From Ectocarpus siliculosus (Eukaryota; Sar; Phaeophyceae; Ectocarpales; Ectocarpaceae), in contig FN648714.1 of the NCBI GenBank assembly GCA_000310025.1, positions 1 through 55,714 on the forward strand: DNA of 55,714 nt. Direction: 5' to 3'. The notes under the pieces are model-generated. The model had not been told where the DNA came from, searched no databases, and saw only the letters and a list, made by a program, of their open reading frames with translations. Position numbers and translations under genes: made by a program. The number at the start of each line of letters is the position of its first letter. Position 1 is the first letter of the stretch. Positions 24,301-33,644 of the stretch are shown piece by piece.

Positions 24301-25064
24301 ATACAGCGGTACTGCAGGGAGCTAAAAGGTTCATGGCCTCCTGGCACAAGAAGGAAGATGTGTCTAGCCGGCAACGAGCGCTCAAACGAAACAAGAAGCC
24401 CGGCAACAACACGGTCACGGTAACAACCACGGGGGCGGGAGGGGTACAGCAGGCGGACGAGACGGCGAGGAAAGACAGGAAACGCGAAGAGGGGGACCGA
24501 GTGACGCGAAACACTGTGCCGAGTTGAACCCCTTGCTTGACTCATCCCCTCCCCCCACCGGCACCGCACCGTTGCACCGACCCCCCGCGAGCGATGAGTG
24601 CATGAGCTGGCCGGGGTGGCCCGTTTTGTGTTGTGTTGTTTTTTGTTGTCTTGTGTTGCTCTGTTTGTTTGTTTGGTTGTTGTCTGTCTCTACGGTGTGT
24701 GTCTTTTCCTGTCTGTGTCTTTCCCTGTCTGTGTCTTTCTCCTTCGCTTTCCCTTCTCTCCATTTGCTCTCTTCTTTTTGTTTTTTGTTTTTTCTTTCTT
24801 TTTCCAATCTAGGGTTGCCTCGCATAGCGTGTTGTTGTTGTTGTTGTTGTCTTCACATTAAAAACCGTTCCGATCTCTCTCTACCCAGTACCTTCGTATG
24901 TCCGTACTGATCCAACACTCGACGCGGTCGATTCCCGTGGTCACAGGTTAACTTACCCTAAAAAGGTACACTCAAATAAACTGGCCCCGAGGGGTCCGCA
25001 AGTCAATAGAAATCAACGACAGATATTCTGGGATCCTCCGCTCCCTCTTCACGCTATGCGGGGT
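21400..25064 (+). mobile_element. Non-LTR (LINE) retrotransposon, long decayed copy
   Basis: It contains, in order, the end of an APE-type endonuclease, a reverse transcriptase with YADD, a C-terminal region, then a 3' untranslated tail with a pyrimidine-rich stretch, a GTT repeat (24833-24850) and AATAAA near 24975. The 5' end seems truncated inside the endonuclease, next to a run of more than 20 G. The tail (24860-25064) is matched by the minus-strand fragment at 26490-26712, which helps define the element's 3' end. Confidence 0.85.
21425..24527 (+). pseudogene. LINE ORF2: endonuclease-reverse transcriptase, broken
   Basis: Endonuclease part: VYILMDANARTGER, LDYILTPQA and the SDHNMV motif. 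Reverse transcriptase: [28 protein letters not shown], the [14 protein letters not shown] motif [13 protein letters not shown] motif B and MLYADDAG motif C. Damage: a frameshift near 21490; in-frame stops at 21844 (TAA), 21880 (TAG) and 23449 (TAG, just before YADD); then frame changes near the C run at 23627-23634, near 23915 and near 24075. The first ~2.1 kb otherwise stays in one frame, so the decay is modest. The C-terminal part matches the intact frame at 25511-26485 closely (HHRLLLRVIGY, GRLPKR(V/L)MLGEL). Confidence 0.9.
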
Positions 25065-25069
25065 ATCAA

Positions 25070-26490
25070 CTGAGATTAGCAGTCACTATCTATCATGGGC
25101 CGGAGAGAAAGAGGCACACTCCCTTGGTTCAATCTTGGTACTTCACACCGCAAGCAGAGACAAGTCCATCTGGCACAGAAAAAGAGAGAAAAAAAGAGAG
25201 AGAAAAAAAAAGGACAAAGAGAAAAAAAAAGGAGAAAAAATAAAAATGGAAACCGTAAGGAGAAGAGAAAATAAATGAAAATAAAATGAAAAAATGAAAA
25301 AAAAGGGCGAGGACAAAGAGGGACCAGGCCGAAAATAACAGGAAGTATGAGGCAGAACAAGGCACACGGTGGAGAGACCACTAACGAACAAGCAAACACG
25401 CAAACATGGCCACCAACCAGCGATACATTGTAGTGGTACGAAATCACTACTACTGGGGGGTTGGTGCAATGGTGCAGCGTTGGGGGGGGGGGGAATTGGC
25501 GAAAAGAAATTCAATCCGGCACGTGTCGTGCCACTCGGTCCGTCTCTTCTCGTTTGCTTTCTTCCCTCGCCGTCTCGTCCGTCTCTTGCCCCCCTCCCGC
25601 CCCATTGGTTGTTGGCTTGTGGTTTCGTTTGAGCGCTCGTTGTCGGCTGGCCTCTTCTTCCTTCTCGTGCCAGGAGGTCATGAACCTCTCAGCTCCCTGC
25701 AGCACCGCCGCATGCCAGGGTACTCCCCCCTCCACCTTCGCGGCTTCCGTCCACCTTGACTTCGGTGCCGTGTCTTTCGGTACGGGAATTCCGAGACAAC
25801 TTGGGTCGGTTTTCGTAGATCCGTGGTCGGCCCCGAAGGCCTTCAGGTCGTCGAGCACACACTTCGGCCAGTTCTGTTCCTGTCCCCCCCTACGTGGCTT
25901 CTCCCCCCCCGCCAGCTCGCCGAGCATCAGTCGTTTCGGGAGTCGCCCGTCCGGCTGCCTTGCCAGTGCTCCCGCGAACAGTAGGCGTCGTTGTCGGATC
26001 GTGGCTTCAACGCTCTGGCATTCGACCCTCTTCAGCGTCTGGGTGTACGAGAGCTGCCGGTAGGTGTCTTTCTTGCGCTTGTACCCGATAACTCGAAGGA
26101 GCAGTCGGTGGTGTGTCGACCGCAGCGTCTGATAGTGGCCGCTGAGTGGTGACCATGTCATGCAGCCGTACAGCAGTGCCTCCATCGCCTCCGCCTGGAG
26201 GAGGCGGATCTTGAGTCGGAATGGCGCTTTCGGTCTATCGAAGAGCTCCTGGCCATATCGCCTGAGGCACGCCCACGCTCCTCTGCTCCTGTAGCTGATC
26301 TCCCGGGTGAGGTCGCCATGTTCGTTGACGAGGCCACCGAGGTACCGGAACTCGGTCGTCTGGGCGTATTTCTGTCCCGCGGCTTCGATAGTCAGTGGTG
26401 GAGGAGGAGGCGGGGGGGACTGTGATGTTGCAGTCGGCTTGTCCTTCGCGCGCATCAGGAGCGTCTCCGTCTTCTTCTCCGACACCGTTA
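25070..26490 (-). mobile_element. LINE, same family, 5'-truncated copy in opposite orientation
   Basis: This minus-strand copy begins abruptly at the codons for TVSEKKTETLL, just after the YADD region. The abrupt 5' end is the usual mark of incomplete target-primed reverse transcription. Its 3' untranslated part is pyrimidine-rich on the minus strand (25150-25320). It lies tail to tail with the plus-strand copy that ends near 25064. The distal tail sequence seen in the other copy is not found at its own 3' end but at 26490-26712, beside its 5' end. Confidence 0.75.
25511..26485 (-). CDS. LINE ORF2 C-terminal fragment, uninterrupted (324 codons)
   Basis: An open frame of 324 codons with no stop. 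It covers the end of the reverse transcriptase and the whole C-terminal region: SEKKTETLLMRAK, a run of eight prolines, FRYLGGLVNEHGDL, LLQAEAMEALLYGCMTW, HHRLLLRVIGYKRKKDTYR, QPDGRLPKRLMLGEL. Since it lacks the catalytic part it cannot be active itself. The intact frame means it inserted more recently than the plus-strand copy or has been lucky. It serves as the reference for locating frameshifts in 23620-24530. Confidence 0.85.
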   Translation of the reverse strand: MSEKKTETLLMRAKDKPTATSQSPPPPPPPLTIEAAGQKYAQTTEFRYLGGLVNEHGDLTREISYRSRGAWACLRRYGQELFDRPKAPFRLKIRLLQAEAMEALLYGCMTWSPLSGHYQTLRSTHHRLLLRVIGYKRKKDTYRQLSYTQTLKRVECQSVEATIRQRRLLFAGALARQPDGRLPKRLMLGELAGGEKPRRGGQEQNWPKCVLDDLKAFGADHGSTKTDPSCLGIPVPKDTAPKSRWTEAAKVEGGVPWHAAVLQGAERFMTSWHEKEEEASRQRALKRNHKPTTNGAGGGQETDETAREESKREETDRVARHVPD

Positions 26491-26712
26491 GCCGTGTAGA
26501 GGCGAGCGGAGTGTCCTAGACTATATGTCGTTGACTTTTATTGGCTTGCGGACACTTAGGGTTCATTTTATTTTCGTACACCTTTTTTTTGGTAAGTTAG
26601 CTTGTGACCACGGGAATCGACGCCGTGAAGTGTTGGACAAGTATGGAAGACAAAGGTACTGGGCAGAGAGAACGGAGCAGTTTTTACTGTGAAGACAACA
26701 ACAACAACTTGG
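26490..26712 (-). mobile_element. LINE 3'-tail fragment
   Basis: Read on the minus strand this segment matches the tail of the plus-strand copy: TTGTTGTTGTTGTCTTCACA, then CCCAGTACCTT, GATTCCCGTGGTCACA, an AATAAA, GTCCGCAAG and CTCCGCTC. It is directly joined to the truncated 5' end of the copy at 25070-26490. It is either a separate, very short insertion or the displaced tail of that neighbour. Confidence 0.75.
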
Positions 26713-26799
26713 TAGTGTGGGAGATTGGTGCGATGTGCGAACTTGTGGGACGCTGAATAAGATCACCGGAATTTTGGGGTACAAAATTGTCACACCATC

Positions 26800-27925
26800 A
26801 CCAATCAGAGCGCAACACGAATACAGTACACGGATGCATCCGTGTCGTCCTACTGTCTATAAGGAATGCAACAATATCTACCAGTAGACTTGTTTGCTGT
26901 CGGACCTCTTTCATGCGAAAGAGGTTGCCAATTCGCCAAACCAAGCTACAGCAAGGAAGGGTCGCGACCAAATCATGTATTGGAGTTATTGCTGTACAAG
27001 AACGACTCTATTCTACTGCATGGGTTGGATGCGGTATTACGAAGGCGTTGCCAAGTCTGTAACCGTCAGGCGAAGACAGCGTGGGCGTCAGATTTGGATA
27101 ATAATATGGTCACTCCGTGTGTTTACGTACCTGACCTCGAGAACATGTCACCTACCTTGTACTGAAGCTACAGCTGAGAGAATAGCTGCAGAGACTGCAG
27201 TGGCAGTGCAGTTCCCTCGACGAAATGAACTTAGCAGAGGCAATCACTAGTAGTTCTCGTTTCCCCGGTGAAGGAACTACATAACCTTGCTGCACGCAGT
27301 GAATGCCTCACCATTTCTTCACCCAGTAGTAGCAGCTCCTCCAGCTGGTAAACCACTCAAAGTCTCCTGTGTGTCCACCTCGCTACTTTGTTTTTGTGTT
27401 GCTCTCTTTAGTCGTCGTTAGACTGTCTGTGCGAACAACTCGCTTCGGCAGAGTGTTCGAGGAGTGGCTTCTCCCGTTCTCTCGCTTGCGGGGGGCGTAT
27501 TTCCGTGACCATTCAAATCATACCCTAATAACGTCATTTACAATTCGATTGCTTTCAATGAAGCTCGATTATTTTCCGTCTTATCCCACAGCCAAACATC
27601 TCCCCTTCTGACGCGGCGCAGAAGGTGTGCGTGAGATTTCTTGTTATTTCGTGTCTTGTGTTTTTTTCTCTCCCTTGCACACAGTAGTAGTTTCTGTTGT
27701 CTACCTTGCGCACAGTAGTTTGTGTTCTCTCCCTTGCCGACACAGCAGAGTCTTCTGGTAGTAATTTACGACACTAGACCAAATTTCGACGTGAGCTTCG
27801 TTGACGAGGAAAAGGGGCGGGCGGCCCTTCTCGCGATAAAAAAAATTCAGCACGCCGCAGGAGGAAGGTGGGGCACGAAAATAAACTTAAAGAAGAATAA
27901 TGCCCCCCTCCTGTGGGTTGTACAG
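26800..27925. other. Unassigned stretch with small open frames
   Basis: No gene is recognised. A plus-strand frame at 26866-27165 contains RRCQVCNRQAKTAW, a possible Cys-pair remnant of a transposase, but too short to classify. Several CAGTAGT-type motifs recur near 27680-27760. Confidence 0.35.
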
Positions 27926-27929
27926 TTAG

Positions 27930-28035
27930 TTGTACGAAGAGCACACTGTGAAAAGTGCAGTACTTTACATGCACTGAAAAGTGCAGTACACGTCTCACCA
28001 CGAAAACTGGGGGGACTGTCGCCATAATAAATAGG
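27930..28035 (+). repeat. ~105-bp dispersed direct repeat, copy 1
   Basis: Shares with 30590-30705 the blocks GTTGTACG, GAAAAGTG, ACGTCTCAC, ACGAAAA and ACTGTCGCCATA in the same order and spacing. The two copies are about 2.7 kb apart in the same orientation. They could be remnants of the ends of one element or two insertions of a short repeat. Confidence 0.6.
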
Positions 28036-28207
28036 ACGAAAGCACAAACACACACATCCTGGTCTGCACGAAGACCGGTGCCTCAACCTTCCTGCACAAC
28101 AGGATGGTTCGCGTCATGAAGACATTACGCGAATGCCACAGCCCTATCGCGGTTGAAGACTCTTCCCTATTTACCACGGGCACTGGTAAGGGAAAAGGGC
28201 TCTTCAG

Positions 28208-28911
28208 ATGGATTTGGTGATTTCCCCAGGATTACACGCAAGAGATAAAGAAGAGGAACTCTGCACCAAGTCCATTCTTGTGGATGCAACAATCGTCACC
28301 CATCCGCAGGTCGAAGCATCGACAAGTCCATCCAAACGCCAGGATCCTCCCTCGAAGACCGAGCTGCATGTAAGGCAAAACACTCTGCGGGAACTTTCAA
28401 CTTGCCTAGATCTACCCTCCTTACTGCTGCGTTTTCAACGTATGGTGCTCTTGGCCAAGGCACGAATCGACTTGTCGTAGCCATCGCCAACCACTTGGCA
28501 TATGAAGCCCTCTGCAAGGGTAATTTCGGCGACGAAACAACCTTGCTTCGCCTAAACGCTGTTCAAACCAATAGGATTCAGAGACCGTTTACCTTCGAGC
28601 TGGCTCGTTTTCTATCCACACGAACTCGTGGTGTTTTCAATCGTCATGGACTATTGATAGATCAATTCCCACCACGGCCAATAGGTTGGAATCTCGGTAG
28701 TAGTGCAGATAGAAACAAACAGGATGGCAATGAGAGTGAATTCGTTGGCAGTGATGAAGGAGTAGGAGAGGGAACGGGAGGAGGACGAGACAGAGACCAA
28801 AACAGCAGTCGAGGAGGGCATCATGGCGTGGAAGAGAGCAAGAGCTTCGAGCCGGACCACCTTCCCCGCAACCAAAGACGCAGGGCCGGAGCAGAAATGC
28901 CAAAGAATTGA
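28208..28911 (+). pseudogene. Retroelement protein, C-terminal remnant
   Basis: The first part reads DLVISPGLHARD and SILVDATIVTHP. A frameshift follows near 28300, after which the frame reads SSLEDRAACKAKHSAGTFNL and then AAFSTYGALGQGTNRLV. The order DLV...LVDATI-HP, then K..H, then a (F/Y)STYGALG motif resembles the C-terminal nuclease-like region found after the reverse transcriptase in some eukaryotic retroelements. The last 60 residues are low-complexity (Gly, Arg, Glu). No reverse transcriptase is visible upstream, so this is a truncated copy. Class is uncertain. Confidence 0.45.
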
Positions 28912-29015
28912 TGTCAGTACAATTGTATGATGATGAGAATGATGGTAGGAGTGAAAGAAGGAGGATGATGGTCAAAGAACTCCAAAACGAACTACACTAG
29001 AGTGCAAGGTAACGG

Positions 29016-29350
29016 GTGATGTACATTATCCTTATTCGTGCCCACTGGTGCATACCCACTGGGTACCACATGGAACCCATGGGCAATGCCCATGGGTACC
29101 CATGGGTACCCACGGGCATTGTACCCATGGGCATTGCCCATGGGTACCCATGGGCACCGATGGGTACCCATGGGTACCCATGGGGCGTGGGTACCCATGC
29201 GTACCCATGGGCATTGTACCCATGGGCATTGCCCATGGGTACCCATGGGCACCGATGGGTACCCATGGGTACCCATGGGGCGTGGGATGGGTACCCATGC
29301 GTACCCATGGGCATTGTACCCATGGGCATTGGGGCGTGGGTACCTAGACT
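29016..29350. repeat. CCATGG-centred palindrome array B (GGGTACCCATGGG type)
   Basis: More than twenty CCATGG-type cores in about 300 bp, built from a 10-bp unit TACCCATGGG. A higher-order unit of about 95-100 bp repeats: GGGCATTGTACCCATGGG starts near 29114, 29209 and 29309. Left boundary: TTATTCGTGCCCA at about 29032, a motif also found reversed beside the isolated unit at 41025-41050. Every frame on both strands is open as MGTHGYPW-like repeats, a consequence of the palindromic 10-mer. Confidence 0.9.
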
Positions 29351-30589
29351 ATGGGAACGACGTTGGAAATTGCAAAACTCCCTCTGTTAGATGTATGCAT
29401 ACGTACTCCTCGTTGTGGACACTTTGGGTTCGGCACCCGGCATTTTCTTCCTCTCGGAAGCCACTCTCTTTCTCGGGGGCACACAGCGGGTAACGCGATG
29501 CAACACTGCGCATGGCTGGTACTCGTAAGCCATTCACCTGCGGCGCCTGTCCTTACCGTTCAACCTCGCGTAAACTGGATGCATACGCGCGCTATGCTTA
29601 CCACCCATGACAAAGAAAGGCGATGATCCATCACCTAGCAACATATGAAGGCATAGTCTGACTGACGGACGAAATGCGTATATACGAAGTGTAAATATCC
29701 CAGAGCACGTATTTCAAGCGGAAGGTCATCAGCTACCAAGGGCAGGTAGCCGGAAACGCTACTCTAGTCAGATGGCATTATGGTCGGGGTCGCGTCCCCC
29801 CCAGCGAAAGGGTATCGGGGGCGCGTGAGGGTTAGCGCCAGTGAGTTGCCGCCCCGGTCGCAGTTTACAGCCTTGGTGTACGTACCAACAGCGAATAACT
29901 CGACTCTTCGCTTTTGTTCATGGCCACAACTTGTACATCATGCTGATTCCATTGCTGCTGCCGCCCCAAGCGTCACCGCAGAGTCCATGGACCGCACCGT
30001 TGGCCTTTTAGACTTTGCGGCGGGCACGGTGATACGCTGCGCAGCAGTTCAACTAGGCTGAGCGTGTGCACCCAACTTTGGTAATAACGTAGATCATGTG
30101 TGTGATTGTTCGGGGTTGTGTCGCAGTGTACGGCGAATGGAATAAGTGTGGTGTGTTCTTTGGATAAAACGAGCAAAAAATAAGGTAATGCTCGTGGTAG
30201 AAAATATTTATTCGTGAGGGGCCTTGTCAACGGAGGGTTCTATGCGCCACATCTTCCCAAAGATTGCTTTTGTTGTCCTGGGCACTCTTGTCGTCGTCCT
30301 CGTGCAAGAAGAGGTGGGAGTCCGCTGGCACAACCTCTCACGGAGGTTGGCAACCACGAACAGTGTACGTACATGGAATGACGTGTCGCAACACCTCGTG
30401 CGTGAAGCTGTGGGTCAAGTTTTCCTCGTGACCGGCTACAAGGCTGAACCACGTGCTTTGGTACTTACAAGGGACATCGAAAGCTAAATTACTTGTAATA
30501 CGTGCTGTTCGTTGCCGTACGCAGGAGCTGCCGACAAGGATTGGATTTCTTGTCCACACACCCCTCCTGTGTAGCCTTGGATGGTTGTA
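29351..30589. other. Unassigned stretch
   Basis: Contains open frames of 80-93 codons (29780-30061 plus, 30224-30487 plus) that I do not recognise. The second has a hydrophobic start (FVVLGTLVVVLV) that could be a signal anchor, but nothing around it supports a gene. Confidence 0.35.
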
Positions 30590-30705
30590 GTTGTACGGAA
30601 AAAGGATACTGAAAGTGTACATTTTATTACTCTGCGTACAATGAAAAGTGTCGTATACGTCTCACGACGAAAATGAGAGTACTGTCGCCATACCAAGTTG
30701 GACGC
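30590..30705 (+). repeat. ~105-bp dispersed direct repeat, copy 2
   Basis: Partner of 27930-28035; contains GAAAAGTGTCGTATACGTCT and ends in TACTGTCGCCATACC. Divergence of roughly a quarter of positions suggests an old duplication. Confidence 0.6.
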
Positions 30706-30904
30706 CACCAATAGAAACCTGGGAAGGCCGTACAAAAATGGCCATGTACGTACGCGGTTGTCGTCACCTTGAAGCCTCTCACCGAAAACACACCCGCGGA
30801 CGCTCTTGCCGATACACGGTATACGAGAACATGGCAACAGGTAGCGACCACTGAAAATTAAGCAGGCAGCCGCAAGGATGTCACTTCCATTGTCGCAGAG
30901 AATA

Positions 30905-31070
30905 ACCTTGGAGGACCCGCTGAGGGTAGTAAGTCGTGCCATACTTCGATTGAAAACACTAAACAACTGCCAGAGAGAAAAACCCATGAGGACCCGATGA
31001 TGGTAATAAGTCGTTCCATACACTTCGATTGAAAACGCCAAACAACTGCGAGAAACAAACGTGGCACAAC
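30905..31070 (-). repeat. Two-copy tandem repeat, ~78 bp
   Basis: Two adjacent copies share TTTTCAATCGAAGT (minus strand) and the GAGGACCCG start (plus strand), about 78 bp apart. On the minus strand pieces read FNRS, the start of a FNIP unit, so these may be decayed downstream units of the FNIP gene at 31282-32280. Confidence 0.55.
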
Positions 31071-31281
31071 ACGAACGACTGAAGTCCCACAAAGAAAACC
31101 AGGGAATACCCCGCGTCGGAACATGCACGGGGCGCCATTCGTAAACCTCTTCACCCCACCGTGCCAGAGCGAGCTCGAATGCCCTGGTCTACAAAACCAC
31201 GATCGTTCATCACGAAGTATGGAGCTGGTCACCACCAGGCATTTCCCCGCATATTACTGCGCGCTTTAAGTGTTTATCCTT

Positions 31282-32280
31282 TCAACGAGTCAAAGATGCA
31301 TCTCTAAACTGAACCCTCTTCAGCGACCTTGGCCACATGTAACCACACGTAAAACCGTCACCTGTAGACATCCCGTCAAACCTCAGTTCGACTATAGCTC
31401 TCGGCCAACGTACGCCTGACAGTGGTTGTTGGAAGCGTTTGCCAAACGACAACTCCTTCAGGGTAGGAGCCCAACATGACTCGAGAGTGATTGAATGATC
31501 CCCCGAAGGCAAGCGACTCCAATCCAGGCGGCCACTGCAAGGTGTAAACCTTCGTGTTGAACTTACCCTCAAGCACCAACGTCTTTAGGCTCGTAGGCCA
31601 GGTGGTGTCGCTTACACGCCACCCGCAGCCTGACCCAAACTCGAAAGCTTCTAGCGTGGACGGCCACTTAGCGCGTTCGACGGAAACCATGTCGTCGAAA
31701 TCATCCGGGAACACAACCTATGCAAGTTCCTGGGCCAATGAACGGCATCAACCTCCTGGTTAAATTTTAAGGGAAACGACACCTCCTACAGCCCGTCAGG
31801 CAACTGCATGCCTTGTATTGGGCTGTTGAAACTCCCCCCCAACCGTAGGACCTTGGGCGTGGCAGGGAGTACCACAGGAGGCCTCAGCCCCCCGTTCCAC
31901 GCACCCCCCAAGGTGAGATACTGCAGCGAATCAGGCCAGATAACGCCTAGCAGGTTCTGATGGAACGCATCACCGGCCGTCAGAGCGATCAATGCATCCG
32001 GCCAACGATAGCCGGTCAATGGCTGGTCAAAGCACGTACCAAACGCCAAACGTTGCAAGCTACTGGGCCACCGGACTGCGGCGATTGGCTGGTTGAAGCA
32101 TCCTCCTAGACGAATGTCCTCGATGGAATCTACGAAAGTCACACCTTCGATGGACCTGTTGAATGTGCTTTCTAGCGAAAGTTGCTTCAAATTAGGAGGC
32201 ATACTGATACTTTCGAGTGGCTGGTTGAAGCGGCTCTCGTAGCCGGATCCTGTTATATTCTTATCCCTTACCCAGATCAT
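31282..32280 (-). pseudogene. FNIP-repeat protein gene, broken by a stop and frameshifts
   Basis: The first frame (32280-31786) holds seven 22-23-residue units, for example FNQPLESISMPPNLKQLSL, FNQPIAAVRWPSSLQRLAFG and FDQPLTGYRWPDAL. The pattern FNqPl..v.WP.sL..L.fG is the FNIP repeat, an LRR-like solenoid unit known in slime moulds, giant viruses and some algae. After a TAG stop at about 31786 the units continue (FNQEVDAVHWP), shift frame into 31714-31500 (AKWPSTLEAFEFG, TTWPTSLKTLVL, LQWPPGLESLAFGGSFN), and shift again to 31500-31282 (APTLKELSFGKRF, VRWPRAIVELRF). At least about 12 units are traceable. No effector domain is seen. It ends close to the recombinase element at 32430. Confidence 0.75.
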
Positions 32281-32429
32281 TCGATGTAAGTATTGGATTT
32301 GGTTGGGTGAGGCCTCCTGCGCCGGTCTGTGGTCCCGCCCATTACTTTCTTGTTAATTATCCGATCTGTCACATCTTAGTTATTGACCACTCACGCCTCT
32401 AAGCTAGGTCTCGCCCACCCAAACTTTCT

Positions 32430-33644
32430 TTATTTTTCGCGGCGAGCACACGCAGAGAAATTGCATGTGAAGTCAGCCGACAACGGCAACGCGTTTGAGT
32501 CTGCGTACAGCTCGCTACGGGTCCTCTTGGAACCCGGTTCCCCCACACTAGTAGTGGCGCCAACATATCGCTTCGCTACACTCTCCGTGCGCCACCCGGC
32601 AATTTTCATGATAGCGACCATCGCCGTTCCGTCAAGCGACTGCGCTACAGAACCTCCGACGCGGAACGAGTGCATAGTGTAGCGGTGCGGCAGTCCCGCC
32701 GCTCGGAAATGCCCTTGTAGGGCAGCCGTCATCTGAACCGCCGTAAGCGGAGCGCAGCTCCGAGTTCCATCCAGCAGAACGATAGGAAACAGATGCCCTT
32801 GGGACAAATCCCAGCCAATACGCTCCGCCGCACTGATGTAGGCCGTAAAATTGCTCACCGCACAAATAGACGGGCAAGCGACGTCCGGACGCACGACCAC
32901 GGCATCAACAGAGTCCCGGAGGGTCTTGCCAAACTGGAAGTTGAAAATCAGAAGACCCTGCCCCGCGGGCAACCGCAGAACTTGCGATCTCATAGTGAAG
33001 GAGAGATCATGGCCTCGCCGCATGGAGGCGAACGCCAGCGAAAACAAAGCGACGTCCCTGGTGAGCTCAATACGTTCCGCCAAAGAGGACGCAGTCTGCG
33101 CGCGAGAGCGCATGTCCCTCAACAGATCGATGAGGACGTGCGGTAACCTAGCCTCTGCCTGGTTGACAGCGACACCCACACGTTTTTTTTCCTCCCCCGT
33201 GAAGACGAGGTAGGAGTCGACGAGAGGACTACAACAGGGGTTGCCCGAGCGCGTGGCAGGGTCCCAGCTGCTGTCTTTTCCCAACTGTTCTTGCATCGCC
33301 ATCTTCAGCTTGGACACGATCCCTTTCTGCATGGACGCGGCGGCATACCGCTTAGCACATGGCGTGTTTGGAAGACAATCGCGGCCGTGAGTCGTGCCGA
33401 CACCAGGGCATGCCCTGTCGTGCACCCGCTTGGTACCACTACCTTGTGTTTCCAAGAAGCAGAGATAGTCAAACACGTCTCGGTCCGACGCCTGCTTCCA
33501 ACCCCGACGTTGTTCAGTCGCCGAAAGTATGAAAGCGTCGAACCCGTCCGCTACGGCGCACTTGCACTGTTGAGGACGACGGTTAGACGCGGCCGAGAGG
33601 ACCTGATCACCACGAGCGCGCAGCGCGTCGAAATCGATCGACAC
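32430..33644 (-). CDS. Tyrosine recombinase (phage-integrase fold), Crypton-like
   Basis: The 404-codon frame has the catalytic set in order: R209 in SMRRGHDL, H325-x-x-R328 in MHSFRVGG, W351 in GWRTES and Y360 in AKRYVG. These residues carry out strand cleavage and rejoining without high-energy cofactors. The N-terminal half has a Cys/His group (residues about 78-96). The frame opens with GTG at 33644, but the real protein probably starts in the upstream frame (34312). A one-base shift in a GGG near 33652 would join them as KRLG-VSIDFDALRARG. It is uninterrupted otherwise, so the insertion is either recent or recently active. Confidence 0.8.
   Translation of the reverse strand: MSIDFDALRARGDQVLSAASNRRPQQCKCAVADGFDAFILSATEQRRGWKQASDRDVFDYLCFLETQGSGTKRVHDRACPGVGTTHGRDCLPNTPCAKRYAAASMQKGIVSKLKMAMQEQLGKDSSWDPATRSGNPCCSPLVDSYLVFTGEEKKRVGVAVNQAEARLPHVLIDLLRDMRSRAQTASSLAERIELTRDVALFSLAFASMRRGHDLSFTMRSQVLRLPAGQGLLIFNFQFGKTLRDSVDAVVVRPDVACPSICAVSNFTAYISAAERIGWDLSQGHLFPIVLLDGTRSCAPLTAVQMTAALQGHFRAAGLPHRYTMHSFRVGGSVAQSLDGTAMVAIMKIAGWRTESVAKRYVGATTSVGEPGSKRTRSELYADSNALPLSADFTCNFSACARREK

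Noticed and set aside
29016-29493. Long open frames on both strands encoding MGTHGYPW-like repeats (also at 39899-40438)
   Set aside because: The 10-bp palindromic unit has no stop in any frame of either strand, so these frames follow from the repeat itself and have no start context or splice support.
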